From Roseivirga sp. (GTDB lineage: Bacteria; Bacteroidota; Bacteroidia; Cytophagales; Cyclobacteriaceae), in NCBI GenBank assembly GCA_021404565.1, contig JAAWWF010000004.1:310001-374000 (forward strand): a stretch of DNA of 64,000 nt, in the 5' to 3' direction. Position 1 is the first letter of the stretch. Every line of letters starts with the position of its first letter. A model generated the notes under the pieces. That model made no database searches and had not been told where the DNA came from. It saw nothing but the letters and a program-made list of their open reading frames with translations. Position numbers and translations under genes: made by a program. Of this stretch, positions 34,103 through 43,818 are shown piece after piece.

Positions 34103-36301
34103 TCAATCTTCGAAGAAGAGCTTTTTGATCAGTCTGCCATCACTAAACCGCAGTTGAACAATGATGGTTTGTCTGTGGGGTATGTTGGCAATCGCAAGAT
34201 GACCGGTTTCAGAGGGTTGGTGATTTGCCTTGTGTAGTCTTTGACCGTTGGTGTTGAGGACTTGTGACTGCTGTAGCTTACTGCGTAGTTCGGTCGGGAG
34301 CTCGATGATGAGCTGGTCAGCCTGTCGTTTATAGCTGATACTCTGTACCAATGGATCATCCAGTCCCGTGACGATGTTGCTTTTTATTTCGAACGTAAGG
34401 GTAAGATAGCAGTCCGCCCCGGAAGCAATTTTTACGACATAGTTGCCTGGTTGCAGATCTGAGGCAATGGGAGCGTTGAGGTTTATATCGTGACTCCAAA
34501 GATAACTGTAACCACTTGTGAGAGGAGTAAGGGCTATTTCCCCTAATCCATCATTGGTCACATCTGTTACCCTGGAAGTGACCTCGGGAAGATCATAGAA
34601 GCCAATTGACAGCGTTTCAGATGAAATGCTTTCTGTGGCAAACTTTATTGTGGCATGGTAGTCACCACTTTCGGATACTATCAAATTATTGCCCATGCTG
34701 TTGTCAGACCATTGTACATCATATGTTCTACCAGTAAGACCTACGGATAAAGTCACCTCCTCTCCGGTACAGAGGGATTCTATGTTGTGGCTGGTGGTTA
34801 GTGGCACCAGCGTAGCCATTGAGCCTTCAGATAAATGAACAACCTGATCAATCCCGGGATTTATGAGTTTATCCGTAAGTCCACTCGGCCAGTACACAAT
34901 CAAGGAGTCTACTGTGGTACTTTCAGCCAGGCCAAAGTGCAGGTAATCGGTATTCTGAGCCATAAAGCTGATTCCGGCTGTTTTATACTGGTAATTGGGT
35001 ATCCCGTCCATGTATACCACGGCCTTTGTGCCAATCGCATCACGGTTGCTTATCGTGCCTTCCAGTTGAAGCTTAAGCCAGTGATTATCATTGATACAGG
35101 TATTTTGCCATAGCTGGCTATAGGTGCCATTAGAGTTGCTTACGGCAATATCCGTTTTACCGTCATTGTTGAAATCACCTACAGCATTACTGAAACTTGA
35201 AAGTGTATCACCCTGCATGCCCGGATACTGAGTAGTCTCAAAATGGAGTGGACCTATGGCCCTGTAAAGGGCACTGGACGGTACTTCAATTCCCACCACG
35301 CTACCGCTGACGTATAGATCATCGCAGGCATCATTATCAATATCCAGGGTGTTTACTCCCCAGCCTACACTGTTAAAAATGGTACCCGATTCTTGTGCTA
35401 TCTCCTCAAAAGTGCCATCACCATTGTTAAAAAGCAGGGCATTACCATCAGGGGAGTTACTAACGTAGATTTCAAAGAGTCCATCTCCGTTCATATCCAA
35501 GATAGTAGTGCCCATGGCATCCATGGCGAGATTCGAATGAGAAATGGCACTTACATCTTCAAAACTTTCACCAGCTACGTTTCTGATTAGGTCATTTCGA
35601 GTCGACCGGTCATTGGCCAGGTAAATATCTTCCCATTGGTCACCATCATAATCGAATACCACAGCGCAAAAGGCCGGTTTGCCAGCCGGGTCAACATTGG
35701 TTTCCAGTGAAATATTGCTGAAGCTCGTACCTTCATGATTCTTAAAGAGTTGATTACGGATGGTACCATAGTAGGTAATGTATAAATCGAGCCAGCCATC
35801 GCGATCAAAATCAGCCCAGTTGGCACCCATGCTCAGTGCATCAGGAGTGGTGAGTCCCATTTCTGCCGTTACATCGGTGAAATTCAGGTTTCCATCATTG
35901 CGGTAAAGTACTGCATTGATTTCGGCACAGGTATAAAAGAGGTCCTTATCACCATCATTGTCAAAATCTATCCAGGCCACCTGCTTAGACTCACAAGTGT
36001 TGGTAATACCCGTAAGGCTCACTTTTTCGAATTGACCCTGATTGTTTTTGTATATCTCAATGAGTTCTCCCTTGCTTGTTCCGAAAGTAAGGTCATCCCA
36101 GCCGTCTCCATCAAAGTCCATAAAGGAAACGCCTCCGCCAAGTACTCCTGCATTAAAGGTGTGGGTGATGTTTTGTGCTTCGGCTACTTCTTCAAAGTCA
36201 CATTGGGCGTGGCTTTGCTGAAAGGCAAATAGCAGACCTGAGATAAGGTATACCAATAAGGCAGGTCTTAAGACCCGCTTATAGTTAGTGTTGTGGTACA
36301 T
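34103..36301 (-). CDS. Secreted FG-GAP/VCBS repeat protein with ASPIC/UnbV domain
   Basis: 732 residues with a Sec signal ending in SHAQ. About seven FG-GAP/VCBS repeats carry calcium-binding loops such as DFDGDGWDDL, DFDNDGDKDL, DFDRDGWLDL and DFNNDGKTDI, a likely beta-propeller. An ASPIC/UnbV domain lies at about residues 405-500 (HWLKLQLEGTISNRDAIG, then YLHFGLAEST and SLIVYWPSG). Two beta domains follow and the end (LNTNGQRLHK..., GRLIKKLFFED) resembles a T9SS type A sorting tail. It is probably a cell-surface or secreted protein; ligand unknown. Confidence 0.9.
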   Translation of the reverse strand: MYHNTNYKRVLRPALLVYLISGLLFAFQQSHAQCDFEEVAEAQNITHTFNAGVLGGGVSFMDFDGDGWDDLTFGTSKGELIEIYKNNQGQFEKVSLTGITNTCESKQVAWIDFDNDGDKDLFYTCAEINAVLYRNDGNLNFTDVTAEMGLTTPDALSMGANWADFDRDGWLDLYITYYGTIRNQLFKNHEGTSFSNISLETNVDPAGKPAFCAVVFDYDGDQWEDIYLANDRSTRNDLIRNVAGESFEDVSAISHSNLAMDAMGTTILDMNGDGLFEIYVSNSPDGNALLFNNGDGTFEEIAQESGTIFNSVGWGVNTLDIDNDACDDLYVSGSVVGIEVPSSALYRAIGPLHFETTQYPGMQGDTLSSFSNAVGDFNNDGKTDIAVSNSNGTYSQLWQNTCINDNHWLKLQLEGTISNRDAIGTKAVVYMDGIPNYQYKTAGISFMAQNTDYLHFGLAESTTVDSLIVYWPSGLTDKLINPGIDQVVHLSEGSMATLVPLTTSHNIESLCTGEEVTLSVGLTGRTYDVQWSDNSMGNNLIVSESGDYHATIKFATESISSETLSIGFYDLPEVTSRVTDVTNDGLGEIALTPLTSGYSYLWSHDINLNAPIASDLQPGNYVVKIASGADCYLTLTFEIKSNIVTGLDDPLVQSISYKRQADQLIIELPTELRSKLQQSQVLNTNGQRLHKANHQPSETGHLAIANIPHRQTIIVQLRFSDGRLIKKLFFED

Positions 36302-36509
36302 CGGTTGTTCGACAAATATAATTGCCTGCGATTAAACTAGATAAAATGAATGGTTAATAAAAGTGATGAAAGGTAAAAGCAATCATTTTCGTCAGATAGG
36401 ATACTCCAATGTTGTTATAATCATCTATTGGCAGGGGCTATTATTTGATAGTAAAATTGAGCCTGTATGACCTGAAAACAGGAATTGATGGGTTACCTTT
36501 GTTGACATA

Positions 36510-38612
36510 ATGAATTTACGGTTTACAATCCTGTCTTTCCTTCTTTTCGCTTCTTTGGGAACAAAGTTATGTTATGCCCAAGCTGACGTTGATTCGTTAA
36601 TACAGGCCAGGAATAGTCGCATTCATGATACATTGAAGATAAAGACGGATATACTGATAGGTCAGCGTTTGAGAAGGTCAAACCTCGATTCGAGCGAGTT
36701 TTATCTCGACCGGGCCTTAACGCTGGCAAAGAGAAATTCAGTGAGCTCTCCTCATTTGGAGGGTCAGGCACTCAGAGCTCTGGCTGAAGCATACCGGCTC
36801 AATGGTGATGAAAGAGGTCTTGATTTCTATCGAGAGGCGCTTGTTGTTTTCGAAACACTTGACTCCAAACAAGAATTGGCTTTTACGCAATCTGAACTTG
36901 GGAAATTTTTTGAAGCCAGATCTGAATTTGACAGCTCGACCTACCACTACGAACGTGTTATTGAACGAAACCTCGCAGACGGCACCGACTATTGGATGGC
37001 AAGGTCTTATAATAATGCTGGGCTGGATTATTACTATATGAGAAAGCTTGAAAAAGCCTCAAGGCTTCTCCTGGATGGAATCAGATATATCAAAAGTACA
37101 CCCGATACCATGAGTTTAAGGGCATTTTATATGAACTATGGCTTGGTATTGAAACAGCAGGATCAATATGAATTGTCAAAAGAGTATATGAAGCAGGCCC
37201 TGGCCATCAATATTCATATAGGCAATAAACTGTCAGCCGCCACAGCATATACCAACATTGGGCAAACCTTGATTAAACAGGATAGCCTCGATAAAGCTTT
37301 TGAGTCTCTCACCAAGGGCTGGGAGCTTGCCAGGGAGGTCAATCGTTCTACATGGCCAACAGCAGACTATTATAAAAACCTGGCGAGAATCGAATTTCTA
37401 AAAGGGAACTTTCAACAATCACATGACTACATTGTGAAGTCGGTGGCCAACCTGCCTGATGGTGTAGCTCCTCAATCCAGAGGGGATATTTACGGAAGCC
37501 TGGTAGAACAAAAAATGATTCTGGCAGATTCTGTGTTTTCGAAAAATCAAGCTAAGCGAAACCAGTTATGGAAAGAGGCTCTACCATATGCCATCGAAGG
37601 ATGGAAATTGGCCGAGCGCTCTGGCGCAGGTAACGTGAGGTATCGCCTCGCTTTGGCCCAGGCCAATCTGTATGCCAGACTGAACGATTTTGAAAAAGCT
37701 TATAAGTTCAGTCATCTCGCTATGCAGATATCAGAAGAGATCAATGACCAGGCGAAAACTGATGCCATTGCCCGAATGTCGGCTGAGTTTGAAACGGAGC
37801 TGATAGAGGCCCAGAATACGTTACTGCGTGAAACTCAAAAAGCGCAGGTGGCCCAACTAAGACAACAGGATTATCTGATTTATGGGACAATTGTGGTATT
37901 GGTGCTCATGGTCATCATAGGCAGTATTATTTATCGAAGCAGACGTAATCTTAAAAAAGCGAATCAGGTGATTGAAAAATCACTTTCAGAAAAAGAACTG
38001 TTACTGAAAGAAATCCACCACAGAGTAAAGAATAATCTGCAGGTGGTTTCAAGTCTGCTTGATCTGCAATCGAGAGGGATAGAGGACGAAACCGCTCTGT
38101 CAACCTTCATGGAAGGACAAAACCGGGTTAAGGCCATGGCTTTGATTCATCAAAAGCTGTATCAGAATGAAAATTTGGCAACAGTTGATTTTGCTGAGTA
38201 TGCTGAACAACTGATGAAGGAACTGGCCACGCTGTATCCTGCTTCAAATGGGGTTACAACAACCATTAATGTTGAAACAGAGGCTAAATTTGATATAGAT
38301 ACTGCAGTGCCCCTGGGCTTGATTCTCAATGAATTGATCTCAAATGCTTATAAGTATGCCTTCGATCAGAATGGGGAAGGCGAACTCCATGTGTCTTTGA
38401 AGTCATTGGGAGAGGGGAAACATGAACTGACAGTGTCAGATAGTGGGACAGGATTGCCGGAGGCATTTGACTTTGCGAAAGCGAAAAGCCTGGGCCTGAG
38501 ACTGGTAAGAAGGCTGGCCAAACAGCTTTATGGCAAGGTGCACTATACCCAGGATGCGGGAGCCCGGTTTGTGGTAAATTTTTCCGAAACACAACTGAGG
38601 AAAGCAGTATGA
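36510..38612 (+). CDS. TPR sensor histidine kinase, HisKA_2 type (kinase 1 of 3)
   Basis: 700 residues with a Sec signal (cleaved near CYAQ). Residues about 60-420 hold TPR-like repeats (for example SFEFDSSTYHYERVIERN region, ALAINIHIGNKLSAATAYTN) in the periplasm. One membrane helix is at about 450-470 (YLIYGTIVVLVLMVIIGSII). The HisKA_2 box LLKEIHHRVKNNLQVVSSLL places the phospho-His at His504, just before Arg. The HATPase domain has PLGLILNELISNAYKYAF and LRLVRRLAKQLYG. No receiver domain is present. The stop overlaps the next ATG by 4 bp. It probably signals to the LytTR regulator at the end of the operon. Confidence 0.95.
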   Translation: MNLRFTILSFLLFASLGTKLCYAQADVDSLIQARNSRIHDTLKIKTDILIGQRLRRSNLDSSEFYLDRALTLAKRNSVSSPHLEGQALRALAEAYRLNGDERGLDFYREALVVFETLDSKQELAFTQSELGKFFEARSEFDSSTYHYERVIERNLADGTDYWMARSYNNAGLDYYYMRKLEKASRLLLDGIRYIKSTPDTMSLRAFYMNYGLVLKQQDQYELSKEYMKQALAINIHIGNKLSAATAYTNIGQTLIKQDSLDKAFESLTKGWELAREVNRSTWPTADYYKNLARIEFLKGNFQQSHDYIVKSVANLPDGVAPQSRGDIYGSLVEQKMILADSVFSKNQAKRNQLWKEALPYAIEGWKLAERSGAGNVRYRLALAQANLYARLNDFEKAYKFSHLAMQISEEINDQAKTDAIARMSAEFETELIEAQNTLLRETQKAQVAQLRQQDYLIYGTIVVLVLMVIIGSIIYRSRRNLKKANQVIEKSLSEKELLLKEIHHRVKNNLQVVSSLLDLQSRGIEDETALSTFMEGQNRVKAMALIHQKLYQNENLATVDFAEYAEQLMKELATLYPASNGVTTTINVETEAKFDIDTAVPLGLILNELISNAYKYAFDQNGEGELHVSLKSLGEGKHELTVSDSGTGLPEAFDFAKAKSLGLRLVRRLAKQLYGKVHYTQDAGARFVVNFSETQLRKAV

Positions 38613-40579
38613 TCAGAGGGTTGTTTCTGGCTATATTAGTGATGTTTCCATATGGTAAGTCGTTCGGTCAGACAGGTGCGGATACGCCTATTCAGGACAG
38701 CATAAGAATGAGTATTGAGGATCAGGTTATTCAAGGTAATTACGATTCCGCAACACTCATTCTAAATACCAGAAAAGAGCACTCTTCCTATGATCAGGTA
38801 TTGGGAAGGATCATTGAGAATGAGCAGGACTCTTACGCTGACTATGTGCGCTTTTATGAGTCAGCCACCAAACGAGTGCGGATCGATTATCGAGGCCTCA
38901 AAGACTTTCTGGCCACCCAGGTAAAACCACCAGCATCGGGAACTGATCTCGATCTGGACTATGTCTGGCTGAAATGGTATGAAACCGAAAATGCCGCCAA
39001 TGGGCTTCTTGATATTGACTTGGCTAATAAAATTAATGCTCAAGCCAAAGACTATATTGCTCAATTCACCGGTGACTCAGATGACCTGCAAAGGGCTCAA
39101 TTACTGGCTGATATGCATCAACTGAGAGTTTGGCATATAGGGGGAAACATCGATGCTGGTTACGAATTGTCCAGAGCCAACGAGAAGATTTCGAGATCTT
39201 TGCAAGACACCACTATGCTGGCACTGACTTCTTTTCACGTGCTCAACTATCTATACAGAAAAAGGGATCTAAAAGGGTATATCGAACTCGCGGAAGAGAT
39301 CTATACACTGGACGGAGCACAAACCAAGAGAAGCCCTTATTACTACATCAATATAGAAAACTTACTGGGCGCCTATTCATTTATGGGTGGTGAAGACGAA
39401 AAATCTCTCCTGTTGGCGAATGAATTACATGAGAATTTACCTACCCGATATCAAAGCTACTTCTCTTACCTTGAAATACTGGAGACAGTAGAGGAGAGGT
39501 CTGGGGTCAAGCAAGAAATCTTTAAAAAGTTTGGGGTTTCCGGCATATCGGAGCTGGTGACAAAGCTCAATAGGAATGCAGAGGGTAAAACAGACAGTGA
39601 AGCAGGCTGGCGTCTGGCCCAGAGATCGGCCAGACTCTTAGTGCGTGAAGGCGAAAAAGAGGCAGCCATTGATTATATCCAAAAGACTGTAAAAACACTT
39701 CAAGATGCCTATTCCACAGACCTGTCCCGGGCCATTGCCGATTATGAAACTGACCTAATCAATAAAGAGAAAGAGCAAGAAGTAGCATTGGAAAAGGAGA
39801 AGACAAAAACCTCAATTGTGATAGCGGGTGGGACAGGGCTGCTATTGGTACTGGCGATTATGGGCTATCTACAAAAGAACAAACAAAATCGTGAGATCAG
39901 TGAAAAGAGCGAGGAAGTGGCCAGGCAGAGAGATGAAATCAGCAAACAGAATGAGGAAAAAGAGCTGCTACTCAAAGAAATTCACCACCGGGTAAAAAAC
40001 AACTTACAGGTGATTTCCAGTCTGCTGGATCTGCAATCAAGGGGGATAGAAGATGAAGAAGCCCTGGCTACTTTTATGGAGGGGCAGAACAGGGTAAAGG
40101 CCATGGCACTTATTCACCAGAAGCTGTATCAGAATGAGAATCTGGCTACGATTGATTTTGCAGAGTATGCCAAAAACCTGATGAAGGAACTTTCTGCGGT
40201 TTACCCCATGGCCAGTGGTGTTAAAACCAGCATAAATACCTCTGGTAATTCTCAATTTGATATTGATACGGCCGTTCCATTAGGCTTGATTTTAAATGAA
40301 CTGATTTCTAATGCCTATAAACACGCGTTCAATGAACAGAATTCCGGAGTACTCAGGGTATCGGTAGAATCTCTGGGAGAGGGCAAGCATCAGATGACGG
40401 TAAGTGATACAGGGTCTGGATTGCCGGATGGTTTTGACTTTATGAAAGCAAAAAGTTTGGGACTCCGGTTAGTAAGAAGGCTGGCAAAGCAGCTTTATGG
40501 CAAGCTGGACTATGAGTTTGAAGAAGGGTCTCAGTGGAAAGTCAGCTTTGTTGATTTCAGAAATTCAGAAAAGGTATGA
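38609..40579 (+). CDS. Sensor histidine kinase, HisKA_2 type (kinase 2 of 3)
   Basis: 656 residues with a Sec signal (cleaved near SFGQT). The N-terminal half is helical and TPR-like, one membrane helix is at about residues 410-430 (SIVIAGGTGLLLVLAIMGYL), then a short coiled coil (SEEVARQRDEISKQNEEKEL). The HisKA_2 box LLKEIHHRVKNNLQVISSLL puts the phospho-His at His460. The catalytic half is nearly the same as in kinases 1 and 3, while the sensor half is different. It begins inside the stop of kinase 1 and its stop overlaps kinase 3, both junctions with the same GTATGATCAG sequence. Confidence 0.95.
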   Translation: MIRGLFLAILVMFPYGKSFGQTGADTPIQDSIRMSIEDQVIQGNYDSATLILNTRKEHSSYDQVLGRIIENEQDSYADYVRFYESATKRVRIDYRGLKDFLATQVKPPASGTDLDLDYVWLKWYETENAANGLLDIDLANKINAQAKDYIAQFTGDSDDLQRAQLLADMHQLRVWHIGGNIDAGYELSRANEKISRSLQDTTMLALTSFHVLNYLYRKRDLKGYIELAEEIYTLDGAQTKRSPYYYINIENLLGAYSFMGGEDEKSLLLANELHENLPTRYQSYFSYLEILETVEERSGVKQEIFKKFGVSGISELVTKLNRNAEGKTDSEAGWRLAQRSARLLVREGEKEAAIDYIQKTVKTLQDAYSTDLSRAIADYETDLINKEKEQEVALEKEKTKTSIVIAGGTGLLLVLAIMGYLQKNKQNREISEKSEEVARQRDEISKQNEEKELLLKEIHHRVKNNLQVISSLLDLQSRGIEDEEALATFMEGQNRVKAMALIHQKLYQNENLATIDFAEYAKNLMKELSAVYPMASGVKTSINTSGNSQFDIDTAVPLGLILNELISNAYKHAFNEQNSGVLRVSVESLGEGKHQMTVSDTGSGLPDGFDFMKAKSLGLRLVRRLAKQLYGKLDYEFEEGSQWKVSFVDFRNSEKV

Positions 40580-42543
40580 TCAGTTTTCTCAAGGCGCTTT
40601 TTTGTCTGTTCTGTGCGCTACCATTTTTGGCTAATGCACAAAGTGGGTTTGTCGTTAATGATTATTTGTCGGAGTATGGTATAACCCTGAACGAGGATCT
40701 GAGTGTGTTGGAAGACAATAAGGGCGAACTGACCCTGGAGGAGGTAGTCGCTTTAGGGAGAACGGACTTTGCACCGGCAAGCACATTTTCTCCGGAAAGC
40801 AACCGAAGCACTTTTTGGGTTAAAATCAGTATCTCAAGTCAAGGGAAGAGTCAGGTAGGTAGCATATTACGTTTCAACCATGTTTCTCATATCACGGCCT
40901 ACCTTATGACAGAGGGTGTTTTAAATGAAGAAGCTTATGGCGGAGAGTATTCTAAGAAAAGCGAAAGAAGGATTCAGGATGCGAGGTTGTACCTGAGTCT
41001 GGAAATTCCCAGGGGCCAAAATGTAATATATCTCAAGATTGTCCAGAGAAAAAACTTTGCGCCTATTCTCAATTTCGAGCTGACAGATGAAACGGGGTTT
41101 TATGCAGGCCTTCAGAACAGCACATTTTACCGATCTCTTGTATTTGGCTGCTTTGGAATTCTCTTCCTCTACGGTATGGTGCTGTATATTGGCAACCGGC
41201 ACAGGTCCTATCTCTGGTTGTCTTTAACGGTAATTTTCAAGGCCATTTTCTTTAGCCAGATGATCGGCTACTTTACGGACGCATTTGCTCCTGATAGTCC
41301 CAAGTTTGCCTGGGATATGCTCGTTTTTCTTGCCTACGGCTCGGGCATTACTAATATATTGTTGATCAAAGATTTCCTTTATCTAAAAAAAACACAACCA
41401 CGATTCAATAAAATTCTCAATGCGGTACTCGTTTTACTGGGGATACTCTGCCTGGTGGTGTTTTATATCAAATTCCATTATGATAATTATCTGCTGGCCA
41501 ATAAGATAGGCTTCTTAACCTACCTGCCTCAGGGCATTTTTTTGATATATATGTTCGTTAAGCTCATGCCCAAAATACCGGTCTATAAAAGGCCCGTAGT
41601 GATTGGGATTACTGGTTTTGCCGCATTGACTCTTTTTACCTCCACAAACTTTTTGTTCAACCTGGAAAAGTCTTACGGACAGTATACCTGGAATGAGGTA
41701 ATTGGAACACTCGTGTTTTTGGTGCTCTATTTCTATACCCTGGGCCGAGAGATGCAATTGAATGAGAAAGAGAAGAACGTGGCGCTTGCCAGGGTCAATG
41801 AGATTACCAGAAATCAGAAAGAAGAGCTCGAAAAAACGGTCAGAGATCGCACTAGTGAACTGATAGCTTCGAAGCAGGAAATAGAGATCAAAAATGACAA
41901 GCTTCAGGAGAGAAATGGTCAAATTGAAGTGTTACTCAAAGAGATTCACCACCGGGTAAAAAATAACCTACAAGTAATTTCCAGCCTGCTGGATCTACAA
42001 TCCCGAGGTATTGAGGATGAGGAAGCCCTGGCTACCTTTATGGAAGGGCAGAACAGGGTGAAAGCTATGGCCCTCATTCATCAGAAACTATATCAGAATG
42101 AAGACCTGGCCACCATTGATTTTGAGGAATATGCAAGGCTTTTAGTGGCTGAGTTAGGTGCAATCTATAAGAGAGATAGCAAGGTGAAAACGTCCGTCCG
42201 GGCAGGTGATCAAAAAGAGTTTGATATTGATATAGCGGTCCCCTTAGGGCTCATTCTGAACGAGCTTATTTCAAATGCCTATAAATATGCATTTACAGCT
42301 AATGATCAGGCGACACTTTCAGTGTCTTTAGAAACAGTGGGAGAGAATCGGCACAAACTTACCGTGGCAGATAACGGAAAAGGCTTACCTGCCGACCTTG
42401 ACCTGAGTAAAGCGAAAAGCCTGGGACTAAGGTTGGTCAGACGACTTGCGAAACAACTTTATGGAACTGTTACATATATGGGGGACAAGGGCGCGAGATT
42501 TGTTGTTATATTCACCGATACGATTGAAAGGAAGACAGCCTAA
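40576..42543 (+). CDS. 7TMR-DISM sensor histidine kinase, HisKA_2 type (kinase 3 of 3)
   Basis: 655 residues. After the signal (ending LANAQS) a 7TMR-DISM extracellular jelly-roll follows (STFWVKISISSQGKSQ, then ARLYLSLEIPRGQNVIYLKI). Seven membrane helices span about residues 190-390. A coiled coil (KEELEKTVRDRTSELIASKQ) joins to the HisKA_2 box LLKEIHHRVKNNLQVISSLL with the phospho-His at His459, then the HATPase domain (PLGLILNELISNAYKYAF, LRLVRRLAKQLYG). 7TMR-DISM sensors often bind carbohydrates. The TAA stop is immediately followed by the ATG of the LytTR regulator. Confidence 0.95.
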   Translation: MISFLKALFCLFCALPFLANAQSGFVVNDYLSEYGITLNEDLSVLEDNKGELTLEEVVALGRTDFAPASTFSPESNRSTFWVKISISSQGKSQVGSILRFNHVSHITAYLMTEGVLNEEAYGGEYSKKSERRIQDARLYLSLEIPRGQNVIYLKIVQRKNFAPILNFELTDETGFYAGLQNSTFYRSLVFGCFGILFLYGMVLYIGNRHRSYLWLSLTVIFKAIFFSQMIGYFTDAFAPDSPKFAWDMLVFLAYGSGITNILLIKDFLYLKKTQPRFNKILNAVLVLLGILCLVVFYIKFHYDNYLLANKIGFLTYLPQGIFLIYMFVKLMPKIPVYKRPVVIGITGFAALTLFTSTNFLFNLEKSYGQYTWNEVIGTLVFLVLYFYTLGREMQLNEKEKNVALARVNEITRNQKEELEKTVRDRTSELIASKQEIEIKNDKLQERNGQIEVLLKEIHHRVKNNLQVISSLLDLQSRGIEDEEALATFMEGQNRVKAMALIHQKLYQNEDLATIDFEEYARLLVAELGAIYKRDSKVKTSVRAGDQKEFDIDIAVPLGLILNELISNAYKYAFTANDQATLSVSLETVGENRHKLTVADNGKGLPADLDLSKAKSLGLRLVRRLAKQLYGTVTYMGDKGARFVVIFTDTIERKTA

Positions 42544-43272
42544 ATGAGCAAAGTAAAAATACTGGTTGTGGAAGATGAGGTGGTCATTGCCGACAATATT
42601 TGCATGATCCTCGAAGACCTGGGTTATGAGCTGCTTGAACCGGCCATCGACTATGAAGAGGCGCTTGAAACCATTGAAAATGAGCAGCCTGACATTGCCA
42701 TTCTCGATATTCAATTAAGAGGACAAAAGGATGGAATTGACCTGGCCTGGAAGATCAAGGAAGACTTCGATTTTCCCTTTATTTTTCTGACGTCTAATGC
42801 CGATGCCATGACCATTGAGCGGGCTAAAAAAGTGATGCCACCCGCTTACCTGGTAAAACCTTTCAATCGGGATGATCTATACACCTCTGTAGAACTGGCT
42901 CTGCACAACTATGCTGAGAGTAAAGGAAGTCAGGTATCAAAGGAGGATGATCTTCTCATCAAGGACGCCATTTTTGTAAAGGAGAAAAACCTGTTTCATA
43001 AAATCAAACTCGACAAAATAGGCTTTCTAAAGAGCGATCATGTCTATGTCGAAGTTCATACAACAGATAAAAAGAAACATCTGATCAGAGGAAGTCTCAC
43101 AGATCTTTCAGAACGCCTGCCTAAAAACTTCTATCGAACCCATCGCAGTTATACTATTAATGTTGACCATATGGAAGCCATTAATTCTGCCTATGTGATC
43201 ATCAACGATGAACAGGTCCCTATAGGCAAGAACTATCGTGATGATTTGCTCAAGAAGCTGAGGGTGGAGTAG
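42544..43272 (+). CDS. LytTR-family response regulator
   Basis: 242 residues. The receiver domain starts with KILVVEDEVVIADNI (acidic pair) and has the phospho-Asp at Asp55 in AILDIQLRG, then FIFLTSNAD and the YLVKPFNRDDL Lys. The LytTR DNA-binding domain covers about residues 140-240 (DKIGFLKSDHVYVEVHT, then LPKNFYRTHRSYTINVDH, PIGKNYRDDLLKKL). LytTR proteins bind two 9-bp direct repeats about 21 bp apart. Such repeats, TTCAGAACA-N12-TTCAGAACA, occur downstream of this gene and in front of the second giant gene. It directly follows the three kinases and is the only response regulator in the operon. Confidence 0.95.
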   Translation: MSKVKILVVEDEVVIADNICMILEDLGYELLEPAIDYEEALETIENEQPDIAILDIQLRGQKDGIDLAWKIKEDFDFPFIFLTSNADAMTIERAKKVMPPAYLVKPFNRDDLYTSVELALHNYAESKGSQVSKEDDLLIKDAIFVKEKNLFHKIKLDKIGFLKSDHVYVEVHTTDKKKHLIRGSLTDLSERLPKNFYRTHRSYTINVDHMEAINSAYVIINDEQVPIGKNYRDDLLKKLRVE

Positions 43273-43453
43273 CCATCGGCTATGCCGATTGAATGATCAA
43301 ATTCCAAAGCCCAATCTGTCCTTTTGGCCACTTGTCGTATTAACCATATGTTTCTTTTGTATCATTATTTGATAAGCGAGAAATCTCGCTTATACGAAAT
43401 GTTTCGCAACAACTCATTGTTATTCTGAAGTCAAAGAGTAACCACTTATCAGT

Positions 43454-43483
43454 TTCAGAACAAAAATCCCGGGGTTCAGAACA
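43454..43483 (+). promoter_or_regulatory. LytTR-like operator, distal pair, giant gene 1
   Basis: Two identical copies of TTCAGAACA begin at 43454 and 43475, exactly 21 bp apart. The 12-bp spacer AAAATCCCGGGG is almost the same as in the pair at 55732. The geometry fits a LytTR dimer binding two successive major grooves on one helix face. Confidence 0.75.
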
Positions 43484-43717
43484 ATTTCAGGCAACTCTCT
43501 ATATCATTTTATAATATAGCTTCGTCAATCCTGAGTGATTGTATACCTCAAGCCATTCACTTTTCGTGCCCTTGTGGCATCGGCAACAAATCAATAAGCA
43601 GCATTCTCTGCTTAATAGGTACATCATCTTTTCTGAATTCCTTCCCTTTAAAAAGAAAGGCCGGAAGAGCGGGGAAGTTTTTCTCACCACGGTGAGGGTA
43701 TAACAACCATCCACACT

Positions 43718-43747
43718 TTCAGAACAAACCAGCCCCGGTTCGGAACA
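43718..43747 (+). promoter_or_regulatory. LytTR-like operator, proximal pair, giant gene 1
   Basis: TTCAGAACA at 43718 and TTCGGAACA at 43739 are 21 bp apart. After the second copy the sequence ACATAATTTTTCACGCG closely matches that after the pair at 55953 (ACATATTTTTTCATGCG). The pair ends 71 bp before the ATG at 43819. Confidence 0.75.
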
Positions 43748-43818
43748 TAATTTTTCACGCGGGTAATGCATAAGCTTTATTCGCTACAGATCAGTAATTA
43801 CTGAAAAAACAAGTGTGT

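Larger units (their letters stand above)
43273..43818. other. Regulatory gap before the giant adhesin gene
   Basis: This 546-bp gap has no convincing gene. It holds the two operator-like pairs described separately, a perfect 7-bp hairpin TAAGCAG/CTGCTTA at 43595-43614, and a small inverted repeat CTCACC-AC-GGTGAG at 43683-43696. The region between the pairs may be transcribed as a leader or small RNA. Confidence 0.6.

Noticed and set aside
36494-36501. TACCTTTG as -7 promoter element of the kinase operon
   Set aside because: It matches the consensus but lies only 8 bp from the ATG with no -33 element at the right distance.
43813-43818. GTG start two codons upstream of the giant gene ATG
   Set aside because: The ATG at 43819 starts a good signal peptide; nothing supports the GTG.
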